Source: Odobenus rosmarus divergens
Taxonomy: Eukaryota > Chordata > Mammalia > Carnivora > Odobenidae
Assembly (NCBI RefSeq): GCF_000321225.1
Contig: NW_004450664.1
Span: 443,975-507,974, forward strand
DNA length: 64,000 nucleotides
Direction: 5' to 3'
Below the pieces are notes generated by a model. It worked only from the letters and a program-made list of their open reading frames with translations, had not been told where the DNA came from and did not search any database. The translations under genes were made by a program, and so were the position numbers. Each line of letters begins with the position of its first letter. Position 1 is the first letter of the stretch. Shown piece by piece: positions 12,104-24,500 of this stretch.

Positions 12104-12116
12104 AAAAGTAATTTAG

Positions 12117-12326
12117 AGGGGTGCCTGGGTGGCTCAGTCGGTTAAGCATCTGCCTTCGACTCAGGTCATAATCCCAGAGTCCTGGGATCAAGCCTGGCCT
12201 TGGACTCCCTGTTCAGCAGAGAGTCTGCTGCTCCCTCTCCCTCTGCCTGCCACTCCCCCTGCTTGTGCGCACACTCTCTCTCTGTCAAATAAATAAATAA
12301 AATCTTTAACAAAAAAAAATAAAATG
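12117..12326 (+). mobile_element. CAN-SINE B, sense, shared target site
   Basis: A complete copy between AAAAGTAATTTAG at 12104-12116 and a third copy at 12327-12339. Confidence 0.97.
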
Positions 12327-12469
12327 AAAAGTAATTTAGATTAAACAGGAGAGGGAGGTGTGGAGGGGAGCTCTTCTTACCACATTGAACACATCAATGT
12401 ATTTGGTAAGTTATGAAATGCTTTGAAATGTAGTGTGGGGTATTGCTCACGTACTGTTTTGCTTTCAAG

Positions 12470-12587
12470 AATGGCGCAAAAGAAATATCTCCAAGCAAAA
12501 TTGACCCAGTTCTTAAGGGAAGACAGAATTCAACTTTGGAAACCTCCATATACAGATGAAAATAAAGAAGGTGGTTTGGCATTGAAG
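12470..12587 (+). CDS. NUB1: NUB1 exon 2 (start codon, residues 1-39)
   Basis: The acceptor TTTCAAG is followed by one leader base and the ATG at 12471. The donor is AAG|GTATTT. It encodes the conserved [11 protein letters not shown] start. Residues 32-35 read KEGG, where I recall KKVG in human. Confidence 0.96.
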
Positions 12588-15500
12588 GTATTTTCTTTTA
12601 AGACATAAATAAATAGCAGTGTTGTAAGTCTTCTTGGGAAATAAGATTCTGAAGTCCCCGGAAATTTCCAGGTTTAACCATGTAAATTTTTGGCATAATC
12701 AAAAGTATTAGTGATTAGCAGGTACCCACTTGTTACTAGGAATTGACAAACTTATTTTTGTTTAATAAGATTTTATTCATATGAGAATGTTCTCTAATTT
12801 CCCAGGCACATACTATTTTTAATGCCTTCACAGTGTTTACATAAAATTAGTAACTTGGGAACTGATTTTACCCTGCTGGTGCACAGTCCTCATGCCACTA
12901 AGGGCGTGTATTACATGTTCATGGGGAGCAGCTGGCTGGTTCTCTGTTCTCCTCCTTGCTAGCGTGGTTTGCTATAAAACAATTGTTTCCTTCCCCCGGC
13001 TTCTTTTATACTATGGTTATCTGCTCATTTGTCCAAAATACATTTTTCTAATACTTACATGTCAATTTTTTATGGTGACATCAGAAATGGCATTACTTTA
13101 CGTGAGATTTCTAGAACTTGAAGTTTGCCTGCTTTTTCAAACAAAAACAGTAATCATTTTTGACAGGACTCTTTTATATTGGAATATAGCATGTACTTCT
13201 TTGCTTTCTCCGTCCAAGTATCCTGAGATAAACGATGGAGTGTTTATCAGGAACTAAAGATTGTCACAGGGGCATCATATTGTCCAGTGTGGTGACACAG
13301 TGATGTGCTTGGGAGGGAAGAGTTCTCCTTCCTGTCTTTCCCGTTCCTGACAGGCCTCACTTTTTATTTTTTGCACACCCATCTTGTGACCTTTTTTCTG
13401 AATTTGCTTGTTATAATCCCTTGGCTCCCAAAGCTACGTATGGCATAATAAGAAAGCTGTTTGGTCTTTGTCCCCAGTACCTGACACGGAGCTCCTAAAA
13501 TCCTTGGAATATCCCCATTTGTAAGGGTGATAGGAGCATCTTTTGTGCCAATGAGGCAACTCTTGGTAATACCTTCAGGATGGGGCTGGTGGCCAAAAAG
13601 ACCAAACTTCAATTAGAAGATGAGACTTTCAGGGCGCCTGGGTGGCTCAGTTGGTTAAGCGTCTGCCTTCGGCTCAGGTCACATTCTTAGAGTCCTGGGA
13701 TGGAGCCCTGCACTGAGCTCCCTGCTCAGTGGGGAGTCTACCTCTCCCTCTCCCTCTGCCCCTACCCCTGCTTGTGCTTGCGCTCTCTCTTGCTCACTCT
13801 CTCAAATAAGTAAATAGAATCTTTTAAAAAAGGAGAAAAAAGATTAGAGTCTCAGCCTACTTTCCAACCTCGGGGAGATAATCACCAGAGGCCAATGAGG
13901 TAATCAATCATGCCTACATAATGGAACTCCCATAAAAGCCCTTAAATGACGGGTTTCAGGGAACTTCCAGATTGGCAAACATACCCATGTGCTGAGAGGG
14001 TGGCACACCCCTACTCCTCAGGGATAGAAGCTCCTGCACTCATGACTCTTCCAGACCCCACGTATGTACCTCTTCACCTAGATAGTCATCTGTGTCCTTC
14101 ATAACAAACTATGTTTGTTAAGTATAGCATTCTTCTGAGTTCTGCCGAGTCGTTCCAGCAAATTATTTTACAACCAGTACCAGTAATTCAGAATTTTCTG
14201 TTAAGAAAGTTACTTAAGTCAAACTTGACTTGTTCTCACAAGTTAAAAAAATGAGATTGTTTTCTTTGTTTTTTTTTTTCTTTCTGTCCCCTCCAGGAGA
14301 GTTGATGGCTTCACTGTTCCTTAATTTATAATGTATTACAGTGACATAAGTCATGGCCCACCTTTCTTTTGCCCCTAGAACAGTCCAGTTATTTTTGCAT
14401 CTTCTGTTGGGTCTGTTTTCCTATTCTTTGTTTTTATTTTTCCTCGGATCCTTTCTAGCCTCTGTACCTCTCCAGATGCCAAGCCCATCTGGATTTCCCT
14501 CTGATGGGCTGACCACCACTCAGCAGTGTTTTGCCTTAGAGTCCTTTATCCGCTGTTCTGTACGGTGCCCCTTTTTTGAGTTGGCACTACATTGATCTCT
14601 TTTCTGATATTGCTTCACAGGACCTTGCTAAGAAGTACTCTGACAGGCTAGAATGTTGTGAAAATGAAGTAGAAAAGATAATAGAAGAAATACGTTGCAA
14701 AGCAATCGAGCGTGGCACAGGAAATGAAAATTATAAAACAACAGGAATTGCTACGATTGAGGTCTTTCTACCTCCCCGGCTAAGAAAAGTGAGTAATTTT
14801 CCCCAACAGGTACATGTAGCAATGCTTTGTTAACTTACTGATAAATTATGATTTTTTTTTAAAGCTACAATGCAAAGTTAACGTTCTTTTAAGTTACTTC
14901 AAATGCTGAGTGTTTATCAACTTCAAAGTGAATTTTATGGATTCTTAAACTGGAACATTTACAGGGTAGGTTTGTCCCTCTTAGGTCTCCCAGACTTCAC
15001 AAAGCCGTGTATCACATGCTTACCTTTTCTAGAGTTTCAATGAACATTTAGAAATAATGGGGAATTAAAAGAGTACTTCCAGTTTTCCCAAACCGTGCAT
15101 AGTAGGACACATCAGGAAAGATGTCTCCTTTTTTTCTGTGCTGATGGAGGCTAAAGGGTAGTCAGCTGAGTGCTCAAGCGGGGCCACCTTCTGTCGGGGC
15201 CATGTCCTCAGTAGTTCAAGTCCAGAAATGGTATTGGGGCAGGGAACCCAAAGATCCCTGGCCTCTGAGGACTGATCAGTGTTAATCATTTTCAAAGGAT
15301 ATGAAAATATATACGTGTGTCAGAGCTACCGCAGGACCCAGCAGTTTTACTCTAAGAGAAGTGAAAACCATGTCCATGCAGAAACCTGCTCATGAATGTT
15401 TATAGCAGCTCTGTTGACAAAAGAGCTCTGTTTGGCCAAAAGGTGGAAATACCCCAAATGTCCATCAGTGGGTGAATGCACTATAGCCACACAGTGGAAT

Positions 15501-18500
15501 ATCATTTGGCCATGAAGAGGTATGAAGTGCTGACACGTCTTCAACATGGCGGAACCTCAGAAACATTATGAAGGAAGCTAGACACAACACGTGTTGTATA
15601 GTTCCATTTGTATGAAATATCTAGAATGAGTAAATCCACTGAGACTAGATTAGTGGTTGCCTGGGGCTTGGGGGTTAAAGGGAGAGAATAGGGGGCGCAA
15701 AATACGGTATTTTTTGGAGAGGATGATGAAAATGTTCTGAAATTTGATCATGGTAATGGTTGTATAACTATAAATGTAGTGGAAACCACTGACTCATATT
15801 TTAAACAGGTGAGCCTTATGAAATGTAAATTATATCTCATTAAAGCTTTAAAAAATTTCTAGGAAAAGAGCTTTATGAGAAAAAGAAAATTACATATTAA
15901 TCTACCTCAGGATGCCCGTTCATGAGTTCAAAGGGTAATATACGTATATAGGCCTCCTCTTTGCTAGTATCCAGCACCTGGGAAACCAGACCACCAGTCA
16001 GAAAGCTGGTTGGCGAGTGTGGAATCTGAGCAGATTTGCACGGTCTCCTAGGCTTTCCTAGTGATTCCAGTTTTTCCTTCTAAGCCCAGCCAGTGGGGAA
16101 TGAAGAGGTTCCAAGATGGCGTTTTGCCACTCCCTGCTCAGTGGGCATGGTGAAAGGGAGCGTGTCTTGTTCCCTGAGGGTGGCTGTGGTGCTGAGGTGG
16201 CGGGCTGGGCCCTTGTGTCGTATAGGCTAGCTCCCTTGAATGAAGATGCATCACAAATCCCTCTGAACATCTTGCTTCCCACCAGAGGCTGAAACCCTGC
16301 CTGAGGTGCACACTTCTACCCCCTTGAGGGCTGCTAGGTCACGGGGTCAGCATGTGCCAGGTCATGTGCAGTAGCTTCTCTGCCAGGCATGCATCATTTC
16401 AGTCCTTAACACTTTCTGATACCAGCCTTCCTGATTTTATAGACAGAGTAATAGCACGAGAAACTGTCACGCTGAAGTACGTTTTCTTTCTTTTTTTTTT
16501 AAATTTTTTAATTTAAATTCAATTTAGTTAGCGTATAGTATATTTTTAGTTTCAGGGGTAGAGATCAGTGATTCATCAGTTGCATATAACACGCTGTGCT
16601 CATTCCATCACGTGCCCTCCTTAATGCCCATCACCCCATCATCTCATCCCCCTACCCACTTGCCCTCCAGCAACCCTCAGTTTGTTCCCTAGAGTTAAGA
16701 GTCTCTTATGGTTTGCCTCCCTCTCTGTTTTTATCTTATTGTATTTTTTTCTTCCTTTTCCCTATGACCTTCTGTTTTGTTTCTTAAATTCCACATGTGA
16801 ATGAAATCATACGGTTATTTGTCTTTTTCTGACTGACTTGTTTTGCCTAGCATGGTACCCTCTAGTTCCTTCTGTACAGTTTCTTTTGCCTTTTTTTAAA
16901 TAGGATAGGAAAAACCTGTTGGAGACCCGACTGCACATCACTGGCAGAGAACTGAGGTCAAAGTAAGTATCTGTCTGCCCGGTGCCCCAGCTGCTCTTGG
17001 CCCTCCTACAGTGGCTCACGGGATCCTTTGTGACAAATCCTGTTAGAGAGGGCAGGTACTATTCTCCTCACTTAGTGGAAAGGAATATTGAAGCTTTGCG
17101 GTTGCAGAACGTAATGAGGCTCACACTGGCAGTTCAGGGCAGAGTGAGAACTCAAGACTGGCACCATTTGTCTTCATTTCCTGGTATAACAAGACCAGCG
17201 GGAGCTCTGTGCCTACCACTTAACAGGTACTTGATAACGTGCTTGAATCAATCAATGAGTGATACACGTAGCCTGATATTCATCAGATCATTAGCTTTGA
17301 ATTTTACTTTTTTAGTGCATTCATAACTTGCTGTGACATCCAGCAAAGTGTTTTAGCCAATTTCAGGCTGTTGGCCCATCTGTAAAAAGAAAAAATACCT
17401 GTCATGTACTAATGACATTCTCACTTTTGAGAGCTGGTTGGTTATGTCATCCACTTCTATATTTTTAAATGGTAAGTGTTTTGAGTACCTGCAGGGCTAG
17501 CCAGCCCTTGTTTCTGAAGCTGATTTTTCTCATTTTCTTTGGTCTGCATCAGGGCTGTTAGGGATGGATTCAGGAAGCAACATTTATTCAACACACATGA
17601 GTGGAAGATTGTTTGGAACAACCCTCTATTATGGGCTCCTCCAAGGAGACTGCAGAAAGTATAGAGAATGGATTTTCTCCTGACATGCAGCCAGGGCCCT
17701 CCTCTTCAGATGGATGTTCCGCACGAGTGGTCTCCACTTCATAAGGAAACAAGTAGTAAAGCAGATAGTTTAAAAAAGAACATTGTCTTGTACACAGTTT
17801 CAAATAACCATCTAGTAGCCTGGCTTTATCGTGAGTGATGTTTGGGAGACAGTAAATTGAAATACTGGGAATTTCTGAGTGAAACGTTTAAAATAGCTGT
17901 CATGATTAAACTCTATTTAATGGATAATAATAAATTGATTACGTGCAGCCTCTACCGGTTTATTTTACAGAATTGCTGAAACCTTTGGATTTCAAGAAAA
18001 TTATATCAAAATTGTCATAAACAAGAAACAGCTTCAACTAGGTATGTCATGGCAAAGTGCAGATTCTCTGTCGAGTCAATGTAACGACTGCATCTTTTTT
18101 CTCACTGTTTTTCTATTCTCAAATTTCTAGTGGCTTTACTGCATATATGATCTAAAACGTTACTGTAGAGCTTATTAAATTAAAATGTAAAGCAGAAAAC
18201 TACCCTTCTAATCAATATTTACTGTGTGTTCTGTGCTAGTAGGAAGAAAAGATGCTCACTACAGGTCTGAGGAAATGTTATAGAACAGAAGTGTAGGTGT
18301 GTTCATAGTGAAATGGGGGTTCCAGTAAGTTCTCTCCAAGGCAGAAGCACTAAAGCTGAGTGAGGGCAGTGGGGTGTGTTCCGATTGAGAGAACCTCATA
18401 TCGGAGCCCCCTGATGTCAGTTTGAGCAATTGAAAAAGATCCAGTACAGCTGAGTATAGAAAGTGAGGGTAGGGTAGTGCTTTTTAAGGATGGAGGGCCG

Positions 18501-21500
18501 GGCAGGGCCCACAGTGAAAAGGTTATGGCAGTGGTTCTCAACCAGGGGCGATTTTGTCACCCAGGGGACATTTGGCAGTGTGGAGACATTTTTGGTTATT
18601 ATGACTTGGTTGTGGGGTGGGGATGGAGGCTTGGGCTCCCGTCACTCAGTGAGTCAGGACCAGGGATGCTGCTGAACCATCACAGAGCAGAGCACAGAGC
18701 AGCTCCCACGACAAAGATTCACTTGGCCCACGATGTCAGTGGTGCTCCTGTGTAGAAAACCTGGGCCCTGTGAACTCGTGCAATATTATAATGTTTCTCC
18801 TAAGAGGCTGGAAGCCACAGATGCTGAGGGGTGACATGATACATTTGGGTTTTAAACATCCCTTTGGGTGCAGTAGGGGAATGGACTTGAAGGACTCAGG
18901 CAGGCACTACAGTTGGTTTCCAGTAGGTTCTTAGGGCTCAGAGAGTCAGGTTCACATCCTAGCTTGGTGGAACACAGCCTGCACATGGCCCTAGCCTGCC
19001 TCCATGAGCCATTCCCCATCGTCTCTTTCAGATGTCATAGGTAGCTTTTCATTGTCCTCTCTTCTCTGTGACACTTCTGTTTGTGATAATCTTCACTGGG
19101 CAGAAATCCTGGATTTTGTTGTTATCAGATCTGTCAATTTCCATCTTATCATTTGTGTTAAATAATCTTTCCCCTGGGGCGCCTGGGTGGCTCAGTTGTT
19201 AAGTGTCTGCCTTCAGCTCAGGTCATGATCTGGGGGTCCTGGGATCGAGCCCCATGTCCGGCTCCCTGCTCTGTGGGAAGCCTGCTTCTTCCTCTCCCAC
19301 TCCCCCTGCTCGTGTTCCCTCTGCTGTCTCTCTCTCTGTCAAAAAATAAATAAATCTTAAAAAAAAAAAAATCTTTCCCCAAGCCCAGGGACACACAGAT
19401 AGTCTTCTACATTTTCTTGTATTAGCCTAATCAGTGTGAGGTCTGCAGTCTGTCCAGAGGCCCCCTTTATATATATAAAGGCTAAGGATCCAGCTTTATT
19501 CTTCTGATATCCCCTGCTAAACGTGCCCTTTCCACACTGATACTTGGTGCCCCCCTTTATTAGAACTCTGTTTCTGCACTTCCCATTCTTTCCATTTACC
19601 TGTAGATTTATTCCTGGACCAGAACCCTAGAGGTTTTTTTTTTTTTTATTGGGGTATAATGGACATATAACATTATATTAGTTTCAGGTGTACAACATAA
19701 TGATTCACTGTTTGTATATATTGTGGAGTGAGCACAATAATGTTAACTCACATAGTTAAACATTTTTTTTTTCTTGTGATGAGAACTTTTAAGATCTACC
19801 TCTTAGCAATGTTGAAATACAGAGTACAGCAATACAGTATTATTAACTCTAGTCACATGCTGTATGTTACATTCCAGGATGGACTTATTTTGTACCTGGA
19901 AGTTTTGACCACCTTCACCTATAGAGTTTTTTTATGACTGGTTTTGTTGTGGTTTTAAAATCTAGTAAGATGAGTCCTGTTCTTGGCTCTTCACTTGGCC
20001 ATTGGTGTACCTTTATTTTTCTACATAAATGTTAGAATGTCAAGTTTCTCAAAAAAAAAAATCTAACGGAGTTTTCCAGAAAAATATTCAAATTTATATG
20101 TTTATAGTTCATAATATTTCATTATTTTAAAATTTATATGCATCTGTGTTTATTCTTCATTTTGGTGGTTGTTTATTTGCATCTTTGAGTTAATTTTTGT
20201 TAGGTTTGTGTATTTGATTAATTTTTCATAGAACCAGCTACCGATTTGGTGAATATGCTTTCATTCTGTTTCATTGATGTCTGACACTATCTTTATTAAC
20301 ATTTTATGTGTAAGGTCCTGGGTGTAAGCACTTTACTCAGGACCACAGAGTTAAAAAGAACCCAAGAGGTTTGCTTCAAACCACCACAGTGAATTACCTC
20401 TCACAGTGCCCCGCTGCACTGTGGCTTCTCATCTCTTGCTGTGAGCTGGGTTTATTTCTCCAGTTAGAAGGTATAAATATGCACTGGCCGATTTTACCCT
20501 CTGCTTAACAGTAACAGAATTATACAGCCAGACGTCATGTGTTCTCACCGGGCATGTGGCATGGTGGCTCGCGAGTACTAACTCGGGTTTAAGAGTTCCA
20601 TTTAACAGAATGGACTGTGACCAATACATTTATGGCTCTCTCCGTGATAAGCATTTCTGATTTTTACAGGGAAAACCCTTGAAGAACAAGGAGTGACGCA
20701 CAATGTGAAAGCTATGGTGCTTGAACTAAAACAGTCTGAAGAGGATGTGAGGAAACGCTTCCAGGTTGCAGAAGAAGAGCAAAATGAGGCCGAACTAAAA
20801 GAAAAAAGAATTCAGAGGACCAGGAGAGGCCTGGAGATACTGGCGGAGAGAGGTACACAGAGCTCTGGGCTCTTTATTTCCCGCTGGCTGTAAAGGGACG
20901 CTGGCGGGGGGGCGGGGCACACAGTGGGCACAGTTCTTAAGGACTTGTCTTCCCCCACAGTCTAATGCTCGTAATGTCCCATCACTGCTTTCTAGTGTTG
21001 AATTAATGGAGTTCCTTTCGGTTTTGTTGCAGCTGAGATGGTGGTGGATCCAGAAACCACACCATATTTAGACATAGCTAACCAGACAGGCAGATCGATC
21101 AGAATTCCTCCTTCAGAAAGAAAGGTAAGTACTATAGAAATTTATGGCTGACGCTTTGAGTTCCTGTCAGAACAGAAGTGGTTTTCTAGCTATTTCATCT
21201 TGCACTGTCATAAAGGATTAGAAACAGTTTTCCGTGGGAGCTTCTAAACAGGATGGAAGCCTATGATGGCACCTGCATCCAGCAGACTCAGCCTGTGATT
21301 TTCAGTGCAGTAGAACAGAACGGCTCGATGGCATGTCCTGCAGCAGTGACGTGATGCACTGCCTTCCCCCCACGTGGCTCCCCGTGGCAGTGCTGGTTTT
21401 GGTGTGGGTTTTCTGGTTTTTTTTGTTTTTACCAGAGGGCCATGTCCTCTGAGGAGTGGATCAGAATAGGGAGCTGGGGGTGGGGAGTGGGGCATGAAAT

Positions 21501-24500
21501 TTGGGAAAAGTCTGACAGGTGATTCTGCCATCTCTCCCCTGCCTTCCCGTTTCCCTGTTTGCTAATTTGGAATAGGCAGGAGGTGGTTTTGTCTTAAACA
21601 CATCCCAGTGGGTCTTCACAGCAGCACTCTACAGCTGGGGCCCTGAGATTAGTATCTGAGCCGGAGTCTAGTAGCTTCTGATAATGAAGAGCTGTAACGA
21701 CTGTGGGTCAAGTCAATTTTAATTTTTCTGTCTTTAAAGGACAAGTATGAGTAGGCTTCATTATATGACTTACATTGTTTAAAATGAAGGACTAAGGTTA
21801 AGTTTTAATAAGAGAACTTGGTAGCTCTCAGTGGATTGATGCTTGTTTGTTTTTAAAATGTTGGTGATGATTTGCCCACAACTCCCTTGTATTAAATGAT
21901 GATATCCAGGGGCACCCGGCTGGCTCAGTTGGTGGAGCATGCAACTCTTGATCTCGGGGTTGTAAGTTTGAGCCTCATGTTGGGTGTAGAGATTAATTTA
22001 AAAAAATCTTTAAAAAAAATTGATATCCAGACTTTTTGGAAAACCTTTACAAGACTGAATTATATAAAAATTCAAATTTAAATATTGATGAACTTAAAAA
22101 CATTTTCGGATTGCCTTTTTTTTTAAAGTAAGCTCTCTGCCCAGCCTGGGGCTTGAACTCACAGCCCCAAGATCAAAAATAGCATTCTCTACTGAGGCGC
22201 CCATGGATTGCCTTTTAAAAATTGTTTTAGGAATACTAGAGTTGACAGATACTTCAGAAGAAAACTTGATTAAAACTAGAAAGTGAGAGGCGCCTGGATG
22301 CCTCAGTCAGTTAAACGTCTGCCTTCGGCTCAGGTCATGATCCCAGGGTCCTAGGATCGAGCCCCGTGTCCATGTCCGGCTCAGTGGGGAGTCTGCTTCT
22401 CCCTCTCCCTCTGACTCTCCCTGCTGCACTCTCTCTCTCAAATCTTTATTAAAAAAAAAAAAAAACTAGAAAATGAAATGAATGGGGCTTTTTTGTTTGT
22501 TTGTTTGTTTTAAAAGAGAGAGAGCATGAGCAGGGGGTGGGGCAGAGAGGGGGGTAAAGAGAGAATCCCAGGCAGGCTCTAGCGTGGAGCCTGATGCGGG
22601 GCTCAATTTCCCAATCCTGAGACCATGGCCTGAGCTGAAACCAAGAGTCAGCTGCTTAACCAACTGGAGCCACCCAGGCGCCCCAGGAATGCTTTTTTCC
22701 AAAGAGATAGAAGCGTTACTAGCTACTTTTTTATTTATTCAGTCTTTCTGATACTAGAAATAGATCTAAATCAGCAGATACTAAAATAAACTGACGGAAA
22801 CAAACGGACAAGTGCTAGTTATGACCCTGTCAGCCACATTAAATTGAGTGCTTGATCTCAACATTGAAATGAAATGAAGCTTTGATTATATTTTTCTTAA
22901 TTTTGGCTTTTGGATTGAGTTGTGATCTTGGGGTTTTTTTTAATCTTTATTTGATTTCTTTAGACTTGATATGCTTTTAATATAATTTGTTTTATTATAA
23001 AGTGATTTTTTTTTTAAATACATATTTTTTTCTAGGCCCTTATGTTAGCTATGGGATATCATGAGAAGGGCAGAGCTTTCCTGAAAAGAAAAGAATATGG
23101 AATAGCCTTGCCATGTCTGTTGGATGCTGACAAATATTTCTGGTAGGCACTTTTGTACTTGGTGAATACCAGTTTTAAGGAAGATAGTCCAGATTACACA
23201 CAGCACCGTCTTTCCCCCTGTACACTTCAAACTTGAGGTTTTCACCCAAGACAATGGTTAATGTGAAGAGAGTAGTTGTGATGTAGACCAGTTTGTGAAT
23301 TATTTTATCTCTTCAGATTTCTAATCTCTCTTCCCTGTAAAGAATTTTATAAACATGTATAGCCCGCATGTAGATCTGTCTGTTTTTTGTGCCGTGTTGT
23401 CAGCCTGCACTATCCGTCATGCAGACTCCATCAGCTTTTCCCCGGATGGTTTTGGTGTGGATGTTGATGATCATTCCCCAAATCCATTGTTTCATTAGGG
23501 GCTGCAAAATAGTGATCCCTTATTTTTCCTTCTGCATTTATTGCTGGGATTCCTCTGAAAAGAAGTATTTTTCTTCATTGGCTATTTGTTTGCAGTGAGG
23601 TACAGTTTGTACAGAAAGAATAAAATACTTGGTTCTTTCTTCTTATTTTCTTGTTTTCAGAATAAATGAGGTGCTTCCCTAGAATTCTCCAAAGAGGATA
23701 TTACCAGTGAGGTTTTCTTTCCTTTTTTTTTTTTTTAAAGTATCAATATGAACTCGGATTTTAACACATTTGATGTGTTTCAAACCTCGGTGCTTAAAAT
23801 GACCATCTGTGGCCAACCAGTGGGTCCTGTCCTGCATCCTTTTGACCTGATCCCAGTGGTGTCTGGTGTCCAAAGGTGTTCCAGACTCCTCCTGCATGTT
23901 TCCTGCCCCAGAGCAGGAATCAGCGGTTTCCCAGCGGCTCCTGATTCCTCTTGATGGGAAATGGTGCCGAGAGACTATAATCCTGGCAGAGGAAACATTT
24001 GAAAAGTAGCCTTGATATTTAAAAATGGTGACAAGTTAACAACTTTAGGGTATTCTCTTTTCCATTTTGATGAATTCCCAAGATATACTGTACACTTGAG
24101 GATAAATACAAATGCTTGTAGTTTGCCAACCGTATTAGCAGCAAGCACCCTTGGGTTTTAAGTGAACAAATCCCAGTTTAAACTAACTTAAGCAAGAAAG
24201 GGGATATTTGGCGAGGAGGGGGCAAATCTGAAAATAAGCAGAACAAGGGCTTGGTTCCCCTTGGGTTTGCTTACCCCGCTTCTTGGTCTCTGCTGCTGTG
24301 CTGCCTTCGTTCTCGTTGGCTGTACGTGGTGCAGGCTCGAAGTTAGGTCCTTCAGACGCAGATGCCTTTTTCATTTCCTTCCATAATTGTTTGTAATTTC
24401 TTACGGAAAATTTCAAACATATATAAAAATAAAGATTAGTGTAGTGAATTCCTATGTATTTTTTTTTTTTAAGATTTTGTTTATTTGACAGAGAGAGCGA

